Assembly: GCA_946221765.1 (NCBI GenBank)
Contig: CAMIMK010000002.1
Location: 1 to 38,819, forward strand
Length of the DNA stretch: 38,819 nt
Direction of reading: 5' to 3'
Source: an uncultured Rhodovulum sp.
GTDB taxonomy: Bacteria; Pseudomonadota; Alphaproteobacteria; Rhodobacterales; Rhodobacteraceae
Both the position numbers and the translations under genes were made by a program. Below, in pieces: positions 1-8,084 of the stretch (positions are counted from its first letter, which is position 1; each line of letters starts with the position of its first letter). The notes under the pieces are model-generated. The model saw nothing but the letters and a program-made list of their open reading frames with translations, was not told where the DNA came from and searched no databases.

Positions 1-81
1 CGCATTGCCGCGCGCCGGTTCGGGGCCCGGAGCGCGTGAGCGCGGAAGCCGAGGGGGTCTCCGCAGGCTTGCCGCATGGGT

Positions 82-171
82 AATCGGGCGCGCCTGCCGT
101 CGTGCCGGAGGCACGCCTTCGGCGTGACGGCAGGCAGGCGCGTCCCGATTTGTGTCACGCGCCAAATCGGG
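82..171. repeat. Competing inverted repeats (nested hairpins)
   Basis: A left arm at 82-101 can pair with a right arm at 126-150 in a long imperfect stem. Within it, 92-101 and 126-135 are perfectly complementary over 10 bases, and 82-88 is complementary to 144-150. The loop holds two small perfect hairpins (101-106 with 110-115, and 113-117 with 121-125). The segment 144-151 (CCCGATTT) is also a perfect 8-base complement of 164-171 (AAATCGGG), so it can pair either way. This could be an attenuator-like switch, a terminator group or a dispersed palindromic element; the sequence alone does not decide, and no gene is visible between 1 and 267. Confidence 0.5.
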
Positions 172-267
172 AGCGGATAGGGCAGCGCCCTTGTGTGAGA
201 CGTAGGGCGTGGGGTCCGAACCATTCACCCGGAGGTCGTATGAGCCCGCCCCCCGACCCGGCGGCCG

Positions 268-1539
268 TCAGGCGTTTTCCCGGAGGACCTGCCCCGCGAG
301 ATAGAGCGAGCCGCAGATCAGGATCCGCGATCCCGGATCGCGGGCGGCAATGGCGCGGATAGCCGCTTCGACATCCGGGGCGGCCGTCGCCTTGGCCAGC
401 CCCGCCGCCCTCGCGGCCTCGACGGTTTCCGCGGCGGTCAGTGTCGCCGCCTCGCCGGGAATGCCGACGGCGGCGAGATCCAGCGCCGCGGCGGCAAGGG
501 GGCGCAGGAAGCCCGCCGCGTCCTTGGTGCGCAGCATGCCCGTGACCAGATGCCGCCGGGGCGCGAGCCGCCCCACCGCTTCCGCGAGGGCCACGCCGGC
601 CGCCGGGTTGTGCCCCCCGTCGAGCCACAGGTCGCAGGCGCCGGCCGCATCGACGAGCGGCCCCGAGCGCAGGCGTTGCAGGCGCGCCGGCCAGTCCGCA
701 CGGGTCACCGCCGCCTCGCAGGCCGCCTCCCCGGCGCCGAGCAACCGCAGGGCGGCGAGCACCATCCCGGCATTGCCCACCTGATGGGCGCCGATCAGCG
801 ACGGGAGCGGCAGGTCGAGCAGGCCGGCCGTGTCGAGAAAGGCCATGCGGCCGTGCTCCTCCCAGACCTGCCAGTCCTGCCCCTCGAGAGACAGCGGCGC
901 CCCGAGCCGCTGGGCCGCCGCCTCGATCACCGCCAGCGCCTCGGGCGCCTGCCGCCCGATGACGGCCGGCACCCCCGGCTTCAGGATGCCGGCCTTCTCG
1001 CCAGCGATCTCGGCGAGGGTCTCGCCAAGATACTGCTGGTGGTCGATCGAGACCGGGGTGATGACCGACAGGCGCGGGCGATCCAGAACATTGGTCGCAT
1101 CGAGCCGGCCGCCGAGCCCGACCTCGAGCAGCACCCAGTCGGCCGGGGTCTCGGACATGGCGAGGAAGGCCGCGACGGTGGTGATCTCGAAGAAGGTGAT
1201 CGGCGCCCCGCCATTGGCGGCCTCGCACCGCTCCAGTTCGGCGATCAGCCGATCCTCGGGGATCAACGCGCCGGCAAGGCGAATGCGCTCGTGAAACCGG
1301 GCGAGATGGGGCGAGGTATAGACATGCACCCGATCGCCCCGGGCCTCGAGCCCGGCGCGCAGCATCGCGATCGTCGAGCCCTTGCCGTTGGTGCCCGCCA
1401 CATGGATGACGGGCGGCAGGCGCCGCTCGGGATGACCGAGGGCGGCCAGCAGCCGTTCGACCCGCTCCAGCGTCAGGTCGATGACCTTCGGATGCAGCGA
1501 CATCAGCCGGGCCAGCACCCGGTCGCTGCCCCCGCTCAT
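268..1539 (-). CDS. folC: Bifunctional dihydrofolate synthase/folylpolyglutamate synthase FolC
   Basis: This 423-residue Mur-ligase-like enzyme adds L-glutamate to dihydropteroate and then further glutamates to tetrahydrofolate in the cytoplasm, using ATP. The P-loop GTNGKGS is at about residues 49-55, and the following region through the central domain (for example the stretch with GLGGRLDATN) is typical of FolC. The C-terminal ligase domain ends close to the usual family length of 420-430. The ATG start lies 24 bases after the accD stop, so the two genes form an operon, an order common in alphaproteobacteria. The repeats at 82-171 lie about 100 bases beyond its stop codon. Confidence 0.95.
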   Translation of the reverse strand: MSGGSDRVLARLMSLHPKVIDLTLERVERLLAALGHPERRLPPVIHVAGTNGKGSTIAMLRAGLEARGDRVHVYTSPHLARFHERIRLAGALIPEDRLIAELERCEAANGGAPITFFEITTVAAFLAMSETPADWVLLEVGLGGRLDATNVLDRPRLSVITPVSIDHQQYLGETLAEIAGEKAGILKPGVPAVIGRQAPEALAVIEAAAQRLGAPLSLEGQDWQVWEEHGRMAFLDTAGLLDLPLPSLIGAHQVGNAGMVLAALRLLGAGEAACEAAVTRADWPARLQRLRSGPLVDAAGACDLWLDGGHNPAAGVALAEAVGRLAPRRHLVTGMLRTKDAAGFLRPLAAAALDLAAVGIPGEAATLTAAETVEAARAAGLAKATAAPDVEAAIRAIAARDPGSRILICGSLYLAGQVLRENA

Positions 1540-1563
1540 GACACCAGGCTCACGACATTGCGC

Positions 1564-2493
1564 TCACGGGACAACGGGCGACGGGGTGTCGGCCGCGACC
1601 GGCGCGGGCGCGGGCAGGTCGCCCCGGATGTAGGGGCCCTGCCCGGTCAGGAGCCGCAGCAGCACGGCCAGTTCGTCGCGCAGGTCCTTGCGCGGCACCA
1701 CCCGGTCGAGCATCCCGTGGTCGAGCAGGTATTCGGCCCGCTGGAAGCCCTCGGGCAGGGTTTCACGGATCGTCTGCTCGATCACCCGCGGACCGGCAAA
1801 GCAGATGAGGGCGTTCGGCTCGGCGATCTGCACGTCGCCCAGCATGGCATAGCTCGCCGTGACGCCGCCGGTCGTCGGATGGGTCAGCACCACCACATAG
1901 GGCAGCCGGGCCTCCTTCAGCATCGCGACCGCCACGGTGGAGCGGGGCATCTGCATCAGGCTGAGGATCCCCTCCTGCATCCGGGCGCCACCGGCCGCCG
2001 AGAAGAGCACGAGCGGCGCGCCGATCTTCACCGCCCGCTCGGCGCCGGCCACGATGGCGTTGCCGACATACATGCCCATCGACCCGCCCATGAAGCTGAA
2101 GTCCTGGGCGACGGCGACGGTGCGGAGCTTGCCGATCTCGCCCTCGGCGACCAGCATCGCCTCTTCCTCGCCGGTCTTCTTGCGGGCCTCGCGCAGGCGG
2201 TCGGGATACTTCTTCTGGTCGCGGAACTGCAGCGGATCGGCGATCGGCTTCGCGACCGGCACATCCGTGAAGACTCCGCCGTCGAACAGGGCCTTGAACC
2301 GGTCGCGCGGGGCGATGGCCATGTGGTGACCGCAGTTCGAACAGACGCTCAGGTTGTCCGAGAGCTCGCGGTGGAACAGCATCGTGCCGCACTGGTCGCA
2401 CTTCACCCACAGGTTCTCGGGAACCTCGCGGCGGGAGAACAGGGAGCTGACCGAGTTGATCTTCGGCCGGACGTAGTTGGAAATCCAGTTCAT
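1564..2493 (-). CDS. accD: Acetyl-CoA carboxylase carboxyltransferase subunit beta
   Basis: AccD is the beta subunit of the carboxyltransferase that makes malonyl-CoA, the first step of fatty-acid synthesis; it works in the cytoplasm with AccA. The 309-residue protein starts MNWISNYVRPKI, as the family does, and has the N-terminal zinc ribbon with cysteines at 32, 35, 51 and 54, followed by the crotonase-like carboxyltransferase domain. The reading frame is open further upstream, but the start at 2493 fits the family and is preceded by GAGAGG about 10 bases away. The C-terminus carries a short Ala/Pro-rich tail. It is followed by folC. Confidence 0.96.
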   Translation of the reverse strand: MNWISNYVRPKINSVSSLFSRREVPENLWVKCDQCGTMLFHRELSDNLSVCSNCGHHMAIAPRDRFKALFDGGVFTDVPVAKPIADPLQFRDQKKYPDRLREARKKTGEEEAMLVAEGEIGKLRTVAVAQDFSFMGGSMGMYVGNAIVAGAERAVKIGAPLVLFSAAGGARMQEGILSLMQMPRSTVAVAMLKEARLPYVVVLTHPTTGGVTASYAMLGDVQIAEPNALICFAGPRVIEQTIRETLPEGFQRAEYLLDHGMLDRVVPRKDLRDELAVLLRLLTGQGPYIRGDLPAPAPVAADTPSPVVP

Positions 2494-2525
2494 GCGGGCG
2501 TGGCCTCTCACGGCTTTCCCCCGGA

Positions 2526-2554
2526 TGAATAGGGATGGGGCGGGGTGATTGCAA
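2526..2554 (-). promoter_or_regulatory. Possible accD-folC promoter
   Basis: On the minus strand a -35-like TTGCAA (2549-2554) and a -10-like TATTCA (2526-2531) are separated by 17 bases, which would start transcription about 26 bases before the accD ATG. The -10 matches the consensus in only three positions, so this is a tentative call based on position and spacing. Confidence 0.35.
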
Positions 2555-2608
2555 CGTGTCCGCCGCTGCGCTTGTCTCGAGCCGGACCGTCCCCTAAGGG
2601 CATGCGGC

Positions 2609-3220
2609 ATGGAGACGATCCGCCTTCCGATCACCGCCGCGCTGCTGGTCCTGACCCTGCTTGCCGCCTCTGATGCCACGACGCTGGCCGGTGGGCCGGG
2701 CCGGCACGCCAGGGTGCAGGTGGGCCCGGCGACCCTGGCCGTGGCCGGGCCACCCGGCTTCTGCCTTGACGCGCCCGCCACCCGCATCGACCGCGACGGC
2801 GCCTTCGTCCTCCTCGGCGACTGCGGGCTGCTCGGCAAGGGCCCGGCGGCGGCCCGCCCGCAGGGCGCGGTACTGACCGCGAGCCTCGAGGCAGGCGGCG
2901 CGGGGTCCGTCGCCGGGATCGGGCGCCTCACGGAAACGGCCGCGGGCCGCGCCCTCGTCAGCCAGAGCGGCAGTGGCGCCCGGGTGAAGGTGCTCGCCAC
3001 CCGCGAGGCCGGAGGGGCCGTCTTTCTCCTCGTCGAGGATCAGGGCCGCAAGCCCGTCCCCGGCCTCAAGTCCCGCTTCTGGCGCGGGTTCCTCGACATC
3101 GACGGCCATCTCGCCGTGGTGAGCGTGCTCGCCATCGAGGGCGGGACCGTGGACGACCAGCAGGGGCTGACCCTGGCGGTGGCCTTTGCCGAAGCGATGC
3201 AGGCGGCAAATGCGCAGTAG
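2609..3220 (+). CDS. Secreted protein of unknown function
   Basis: This 203-residue protein is not one I can name. Residues 1 to about 27 look like a signal peptide (basic start, then ITAALLVLTLLAA), so it is probably periplasmic or membrane-anchored. Two cysteines follow export (FCLD at 52, GDC at 72) and could form a disulfide. The rest alternates small and charged residues, with a conserved-looking block around RFWRGFLDIDGHLAVVSV near residue 155-170. I chose the ATG at 2609 because the signal peptide begins there, although an in-frame start exists at 2549. It is divergent from accD and about 100 bases ahead of flgF, so a flagellar role is possible but unsupported. Confidence 0.7.
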   Translation: METIRLPITAALLVLTLLAASDATTLAGGPGRHARVQVGPATLAVAGPPGFCLDAPATRIDRDGAFVLLGDCGLLGKGPAAARPQGAVLTASLEAGGAGSVAGIGRLTETAAGRALVSQSGSGARVKVLATREAGGAVFLLVEDQGRKPVPGLKSRFWRGFLDIDGHLAVVSVLAIEGGTVDDQQGLTLAVAFAEAMQAANAQ

Positions 3221-3326
3221 GGCCACCGGCCCCGCACCTGCTTGACCGATTCTTTACCAACGCCCGGGTAGGTTGCGTCGGAGCGCGGATCACCGCGCGG
3301 TGCAGCAGAACGCGGAGCGTCTCGCC

Positions 3327-4049
3327 ATGGATCTCGCCGGCTATGTGGCCCTGACCCGCCAGTCTGGACTTGCGCGTGAGATGCAGAGCGTCGCGAACAA
3401 TATCGCCAACATGTCGACGACCGGCTATCGCCGCGAGGGCGTCGTCTTCGCGGAGGTCGTCCGGGCCCTGCCGATCGAGGGCGGCAGCGTCGCCATGACG
3501 CAGGCCCGCGCCCGCTATACCGACGAGCATCAGGGCACCCTGACCGAAACCGGGGGGCGGCTCGACTTCGCCGTCGAGGGCGAGGGCTATTTCAGCGTCC
3601 TGACCCCGCAGGGCGAGCGACTGACCCGCGCCGGCGCCTTCACCCAGGACGCCGACGGGCAGGTCGTGAACATGGATGGCCATCCGCTGCTCGACGAGGG
3701 CGGCAGTCCCTTCACCATCCCGCCCGAGGTGAAGTCGATCAGCCTCGCCGCCGACGGCACCCTGTCGGGCGACGGCCAGCCGATCGCCAAGCTCGGGCTC
3801 GTCACGGTCCCGGACAAGACCAAGCTCTTCCGCGAGGCCGGTACCCTCTTCCGCGCCGAGGGCGCCACCGAGCCGATCGAGACCGGCCGGATGATCCAGG
3901 GCTTCCTCGAGGAATCGAACGTCAACCCGGTCACCGAGATGTCGCGGATGATCGAGGTACAGCGCGCCTACGAATACGGCCAGAAGCTGCTGGACCAGGA
4001 AGACGACCGCATCCGTACCGCGGTACGCCTGCTGAGCGGCCAGGGCTGA
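3327..4049 (+). CDS. flgF: Flagellar basal-body rod protein FlgF
   Basis: FlgF is a proximal-rod subunit of the flagellar basal body, exported by the flagellar type III system. The 240-residue protein has the N-terminal rod signature (VANNIANMSTTGYRREG at about residues 23-39) and the C-terminal helical motif (EMSRMIEVQRAYEYGQKLL), which pair to form the rod coiled coil. The frame is open from 3273, but the ATG at 3327 matches FlgF N-termini and has GGAG 9 bases upstream. It is the first gene of a same-strand run with flgG, flgA, flgH and fliL. Confidence 0.93.
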   Translation: MDLAGYVALTRQSGLAREMQSVANNIANMSTTGYRREGVVFAEVVRALPIEGGSVAMTQARARYTDEHQGTLTETGGRLDFAVEGEGYFSVLTPQGERLTRAGAFTQDADGQVVNMDGHPLLDEGGSPFTIPPEVKSISLAADGTLSGDGQPIAKLGLVTVPDKTKLFREAGTLFRAEGATEPIETGRMIQGFLEESNVNPVTEMSRMIEVQRAYEYGQKLLDQEDDRIRTAVRLLSGQG

Positions 4050-4094
4050 CCCCCGCCCACTCCCGCCGAGTAACGAGTTTCCCCGGAGTAGATC

Positions 4095-4880
4095 ATGCGT
4101 GCACTCAATATCGCGGCGACCGGCATGGCCGCCCAGAACATGCGGGTCGAGGTCATCTCCCACAACCTCGCCAACATGAACACCACCGCCTACAACGCGC
4201 GCCGGGCCGAATTCGCCGATCTGCACTACCAGCAGGTGCAGCGACCGGGCACGATCAACTCGTCCGACGGCACAATCCTGCCCGCCGGCATCCAGCTCGG
4301 TCTCGGCGTGCGGCCCTCGGCGGTCTCGGTGCAGGTCGGACAGGGATCGGTGGTCGAAACCGGCAACGCGCTCGATGTGGCGATCGAGGGCAAGGGCTAT
4401 CTCGAGATCACCCTGCCGAACGGTGATTCGGCCTACACCCGCGACGGGGCCCTGAAGCAGACCGGGGACGGGCTGATCGTCACGTCGGACGGCTTCGCGG
4501 TGGTTCCCGAAATCACCATCCCGAACGACGCGAAGGACATCACCATCAATGCCTCCGGCGAGGTCTATGCCTCGTTCGACGGGCAGATCCAGCCCCAGCT
4601 CCTCGGCCAGTTCAGCCTTGTCACCTTCACCAACGAGAAGGGTCTCGAGGCCGTGGGCTCGAACCTCTACCGCGAGACCGAAGCCTCGGGCCAGCCCAAC
4701 GTGGGCGATGCCGGCATCGATGGCCGCGGCACCTTCCGGCAGAGATACCTGGAGAATTCCACCGTCGACGCGGTGCGCGAAATCACCGGCCTGATCGAGG
4801 CACAGCGTGGCTACGAGCTGAACGCGAAGGTCATCACCGCCGCCGACCAGATGCTGGCCGCCACGGTGCAGGTGCGCTGA
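4095..4880 (+). CDS. flgG: Flagellar distal-rod protein FlgG
   Basis: FlgG forms the distal rod, the drive shaft that passes through the P and L rings. The 261-residue protein has the expected length for the family, the N-terminal motif VISHNLANMNTTAYNARR (about residues 18-35) and the C-terminal REITGLIEAQRGYELNAKVI. A Shine-Dalgarno-like CGGAG precedes the ATG. It lies 45 bases after flgF and only 4 bases before flgA, consistent with one transcript. Confidence 0.96.
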   Translation: MRALNIAATGMAAQNMRVEVISHNLANMNTTAYNARRAEFADLHYQQVQRPGTINSSDGTILPAGIQLGLGVRPSAVSVQVGQGSVVETGNALDVAIEGKGYLEITLPNGDSAYTRDGALKQTGDGLIVTSDGFAVVPEITIPNDAKDITINASGEVYASFDGQIQPQLLGQFSLVTFTNEKGLEAVGSNLYRETEASGQPNVGDAGIDGRGTFRQRYLENSTVDAVREITGLIEAQRGYELNAKVITAADQMLAATVQVR

Positions 4881-4884
4881 GGCC

Positions 4885-5322
4885 ATGATGCGACTGCCGG
4901 TCCCCCTCGCGACGCTGGCCGCCCTGCTCCTGCTCGCCGGCGGCGCAGTGGCCCAGGTCGTCGTTCCGGTGCGGGCGATCCGCAGCCAAACGGTCCTCTC
5001 GCCCGACGACCTCACCCTGGCGGAAGACACCGTGCCGGGGGCGATCAACGACATTGCCGCCGCCGTCGGGCGTGAAGCGCGCGTCACGCTCTATCCCGGC
5101 CGGCCGATCCTCGCGGCACAGCTCGGCGCCCCCGCGGTGGTGGAACGCAACGCCTCGGTGCGGATGCATTTCGCCCAGGGTCCCCTCTCCATCGTGACCG
5201 AGGGCCGCGCGCTCGACCGGGGTGGCGTCGGCGAAGCGGTGCGGGTGATGAACCTCACGTCGCGACAGATCGTGAGCGGCACCGTCGCTCCCGATGGCAG
5301 CATCAAGGTTGGACAGCCATGA
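4885..5322 (+). CDS. flgA: Flagellar P-ring formation chaperone FlgA
   Basis: FlgA is a periplasmic chaperone for assembly of the FlgI P-ring. The 145-residue protein has a signal peptide (LATLAALLLLAGGAVAQ, cleavage likely near residue 23) followed by a SAF-like domain with the motif GREARVTLYPGRPILAAQL and the C-terminal block GEAVRVMNLTSRQIVSGTV. This is the short alphaproteobacterial form. Two tandem ATG codons (4885 and 4888) are possible; GAGG at 4879-4882 is better spaced for the second. The stop overlaps the flgH start by four bases (ATGA), which suggests translational coupling. Confidence 0.92.
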   Translation: MMRLPVPLATLAALLLLAGGAVAQVVVPVRAIRSQTVLSPDDLTLAEDTVPGAINDIAAAVGREARVTLYPGRPILAAQLGAPAVVERNASVRMHFAQGPLSIVTEGRALDRGGVGEAVRVMNLTSRQIVSGTVAPDGSIKVGQP

Positions 5323-6059
5323 CCCGCGTCACCCGTTTCCGCTCCGGCCTTCCGGTGGCTGCCATGCTCCTGCTGGCGGCCTGCAACAGCAACAATGTGG
5401 GCCAGGCTCCGGAGATGACCGCGATCGGCGAGAATGGTTCGGGGATGCCGATCGTCAGCCCCGAACGGGCCGCGATCGCGGTGCCGCCGCCGCAACCGGC
5501 GCGCTATTCCTACCAGCAGGGCTCGCTCTGGAACACCTCGCCCGACGGCCTGCTCGGGGACAAGCGGGCGGCCAGCCTCGGCGACATCCTGACCATCGTC
5601 ATCGAGATCGACGACGAGGCCGAGATGCGCAACACCTCGTCGCGCACCCGGGACGGCAGCGAGAAGGCCTCGGTGGACGCCTTCTTCGGGCTCGGCAACA
5701 CGATGCCGAACAGCAAGATCAATCCCAACCTCGAGCTCGACTCCCAGTCGTCCTACAAGGGCTCGGGCACGGTGAAGCGCAACGAGAAGCTGACGCTGCG
5801 CGTGGCCGCGACGGTCGTCAACGTCCTGCCGAACGGCCACCTGGTGATCCAGGGGGATCAGCAGGTCCGGGTCAACTATGAGTTGCGCGACCTGCAGGTG
5901 ACGGGGATCGTCCGGCCCGAGGACATCTCGCGCTACAACGAAATCTCCTACGACCGGATCGCCGGCGCGCGCATCTCCTACGGCGGGCGCGGTCAGGTCA
6001 GCTCGGTGCAGCAGCCGCGCTACGGCCAGCAGGTCATCGACCGCGTCATGCCCTATTGA
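5319..6059 (+). CDS. flgH: Flagellar L-ring lipoprotein FlgH
   Basis: FlgH builds the outer-membrane L-ring of the flagellar basal body. The 246-residue protein begins with a lipoprotein signal peptide and a lipobox LAAC with Cys22 as the acylated residue. The FlgH domain follows (SLWNTSPDGLLGDKRAASLGD, then the NGHLVIQGDQQVRVNYE block and the C-terminal ISYGGRGQVSSVQQPRYGQQ). Start and stop are coupled to flgA (4-base overlap), and fliL follows after 11 bases. Confidence 0.96.
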   Translation: MTRVTRFRSGLPVAAMLLLAACNSNNVGQAPEMTAIGENGSGMPIVSPERAAIAVPPPQPARYSYQQGSLWNTSPDGLLGDKRAASLGDILTIVIEIDDEAEMRNTSSRTRDGSEKASVDAFFGLGNTMPNSKINPNLELDSQSSYKGSGTVKRNEKLTLRVAATVVNVLPNGHLVIQGDQQVRVNYELRDLQVTGIVRPEDISRYNEISYDRIAGARISYGGRGQVSSVQQPRYGQQVIDRVMPY

Positions 6060-6070
6060 TGAGGCCCTGA

Positions 6071-6625
6071 ATGAAGAAGCTGCTGCCCCTCGTCATGCTG
6101 ATCCTCGGCCTCGGGGCCGGGGTGGGCGCCGGCATGGTCCTGAAGCCGAAGCCGCCGGAGAAGACTGCGGCCTGCGCCGCGCCTGCGGCTGGCCATGGCG
6201 CCGAGGCGGCCCCCGCCGCGACCGGGCAGGGAGCGGCTGCCGCGCCCTGCCCGGAAGATCCGTTCACGCCCGAGCCCGAGCATGCAGCGGAAGATGCGGC
6301 GGCGGTCTATGTCGCCCTCGACAAGCCCTTCGTCGTGCCGGTCTTCTCCGGCGACAAGACCGTGGCGATGGTGGTGGTCTCGCTGTCGGTGGCGACGAAA
6401 TCCGATGGGGCGCAGGTGCTGGAGGCCATCCAGCCCCGCCTGCGGGACAGCTTTCTCAATGTCATGTTCCTGCACGCGAATTCCGGCGGCTTTGACGGCA
6501 GCTTCACCAATGGCCAGAAGATGGACGACCTGAAGGCCGCGCTCCTCGCCTCGGCGCAGGCGGTGATGGGCAAGGATGCGGTGAGCGAGGTGCTGATCAC
6601 CGAAATCGCCCGGCAGGAGGTCTGA
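6071..6625 (+). CDS. fliL: Flagellar basal body-associated protein FliL
   Basis: FliL is an inner-membrane protein that surrounds and supports the stator units of the flagellar motor. The 184-residue protein has one N-terminal membrane segment (about residues 4-22), an Ala/Pro-rich linker of about 40 residues, and a periplasmic FliL domain with the typical core (LDKPFVVPVFSGDKTVAMVVVSLSV) and C-terminal helix. I call FliL from the overall architecture and from the flagellar operon; sequence identity in this family is low. It is the last gene of the flg run and converges on the DUF1638 gene with a gap of only 6 bases. Confidence 0.82.
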   Translation: MKKLLPLVMLILGLGAGVGAGMVLKPKPPEKTAACAAPAAGHGAEAAPAATGQGAAAAPCPEDPFTPEPEHAAEDAAAVYVALDKPFVVPVFSGDKTVAMVVVSLSVATKSDGAQVLEAIQPRLRDSFLNVMFLHANSGGFDGSFTNGQKMDDLKAALLASAQAVMGKDAVSEVLITEIARQEV

Positions 6626-6631
6626 TCCTCC

Positions 6632-7258
6632 TCAGGCAAAATCCGCGAGCGCGGCGGCAAGGTCGCCATAGCCGGTGAACCGCCGTTCGTATCGCAGGCA
6701 GAGACGGGCGGCACAGACCGCGGCGCGGGCATCAAGGTCGGCATCCTCGACCTGGGCCAGATAGATCAGGCGGTCATAGTTCCCGAACAGCATGTCGCGC
6801 AGCTCGGGATGACGATCGAGCCCCATCGGTCGCCAGACGAAGGCGTCGAACTGGCGGACGAGAAAATCGGTCAGGTAGAAGGCCGTCATCTCCGCATCCC
6901 CGCGCGCGGCAAAGGCCGCATTGCCGTCGAAGAAGCTGTAGCAATGCGGGCCGGCCACCATCTCGACCCCGAGTTCCGCACAGAGGGCGGCGAGACGGCC
7001 GCCGGTTCCGCAATCCGCATAGGCGACGAGGATCCGGTCATAGCCCCGGGCGCCGGTGACGGCTGCAGCCACGGCATCCGGAATACGATCAGGCCAGAGA
7101 TGCAGGTTGGCGGGCAGGCACTGCAGGTCCAGATGCTGCCAGCCATTCAACGCCTTCAGGGCCAGGATCTCCCGCGCCAGCGCCCCGCAGGCGATCACCA
7201 GCAGCCGCCCCTGCCCCTCGGGGGCAAGGCCGGTCTCGGTCAGGCTGTGGTCGTCCAT
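6632..7258 (-). CDS. DUF1638 family protein
   Basis: This 208-residue cytoplasmic protein belongs, as far as I can recognise, to the DUF1638 family, whose function is not established. It has conserved-looking cysteine motifs: ACGA (Cys24), DCGTGG (Cys83) and GPHCYSFF (Cys106), which could bind metal or a corrinoid. The ATG at 7258 was chosen over the upstream open frame because the preceding gene ends at 7275 and the N-terminus then reads naturally. It lies 16 bases downstream of the corrinoid-protein gene on the same strand; DUF1638 genes are frequently found beside corrinoid methyltransferase genes, so a helper role in cobalamin-dependent methyl transfer is an inference from context. Confidence 0.82.
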   Translation of the reverse strand: MDDHSLTETGLAPEGQGRLLVIACGALAREILALKALNGWQHLDLQCLPANLHLWPDRIPDAVAAAVTGARGYDRILVAYADCGTGGRLAALCAELGVEMVAGPHCYSFFDGNAAFAARGDAEMTAFYLTDFLVRQFDAFVWRPMGLDRHPELRDMLFGNYDRLIYLAQVEDADLDARAAVCAARLCLRYERRFTGYGDLAAALADFA

Positions 7259-7274
7259 CGTACTCGTTATGCGA

Positions 7275-7979
7275 TCATGCCGACAGCTGGTTGTGCTTGC
7301 GGGCCATGAAATCCTTGGCGGTTTCCACGGCGACGGCCGCATCCCGGCAATAGGCATCGGCCCCGATCGCGCGGCCGAATTCCTCGTTCAGGGGCGCACC
7401 GCCGACCAGGACGATGTAATCGTCGCGCACGCCCTTTTCCTTCATCGTGTCGATGACGACCTTCATATAGGGCATGGTGGTGGTCAGCAGCGCCGACATG
7501 CCGAGGATATCGGCCCCCTCGCGGTCGAGCGCCTCAAGATAGGTCTCGACCGGATTGTTGATCCCGAGGTCCACCACTTCGAAGCCGGCGCCCTCCATCA
7601 TCATGGTGACCAGGTTCTTGCCGATGTCGTGGATGTCGCCCTTGACCGTACCGATCACCATCTTGCCGAGCCGTGGCGCGCCGGTTTCGGCGAGGAGCGG
7701 CTTCAGGATCGCCATCCCGGCCTTCATCGCATTCGCCGCAAGCAACACTTCCGGCACGAACAGGATTCCGTCGCGGAAATCGATGCCGACGATGCGCATG
7801 CCCTCGACGAGGGCCTTCGTCAGGACATCGTACGGCGTCCATCCCCGCTCGAGGAGAATAGTCACGCCTTCGACAACCTCATCCCGAAGACCATCGTAAA
7901 GGTCATCGTGCATCTGCTGGACGAGCTCGTCATCGGGAAGCTCGCTCAGGATGATCTCGTCGTCGCTGTCGTCGGCCAT
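7275..7979 (-). CDS. Corrinoid (B12)-binding methyltransferase component
   Basis: This 234-residue protein carries methyl groups on a bound cobalamin. It has the helical cap domain of methionine-synthase type (about residues 15-100) and a Rossmann-like B12 domain with the lower-ligand motif DIHDIG (Asp115, His117, Gly120), followed by the SALLTTT and VGGAPLN segments that line the nucleotide tail. It lacks substrate-binding domains, so it must work with separate homocysteine- or substrate-binding and pterin-binding proteins. Such split methionine synthases are known in Rhodobacteraceae; a methylamine/glycine-betaine type corrinoid protein is the alternative. The ATG at 7979 has GGGAGG just upstream. 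The DUF1638 gene follows in the same operon. Confidence 0.9.
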   Translation of the reverse strand: MADDSDDEIILSELPDDELVQQMHDDLYDGLRDEVVEGVTILLERGWTPYDVLTKALVEGMRIVGIDFRDGILFVPEVLLAANAMKAGMAILKPLLAETGAPRLGKMVIGTVKGDIHDIGKNLVTMMMEGAGFEVVDLGINNPVETYLEALDREGADILGMSALLTTTMPYMKVVIDTMKEKGVRDDYIVLVGGAPLNEEFGRAIGADAYCRDAAVAVETAKDFMARKHNQLSA

Positions 7980-8084
7980 CGCATGTCCTCCCGATTCGCG
8001 CTTCAGCACGAATTCCTGTGTCCCACGAAGCCTCAGTCCTACCAGCCCCGGAAGCGACCAGCCACCAGCCTCAACCGACTCCGG

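Noticed and set aside
550..2532. 660-codon open frame antisense to accD and folC
   Set aside because: Shadow frame over two clear genes, with no recognisable protein.
3243..3271. TTGACC as a flgF promoter -35
   Set aside because: No acceptable -10 at 16-18 bases, and no sigma-54 type GG-N10-GC element was found either.
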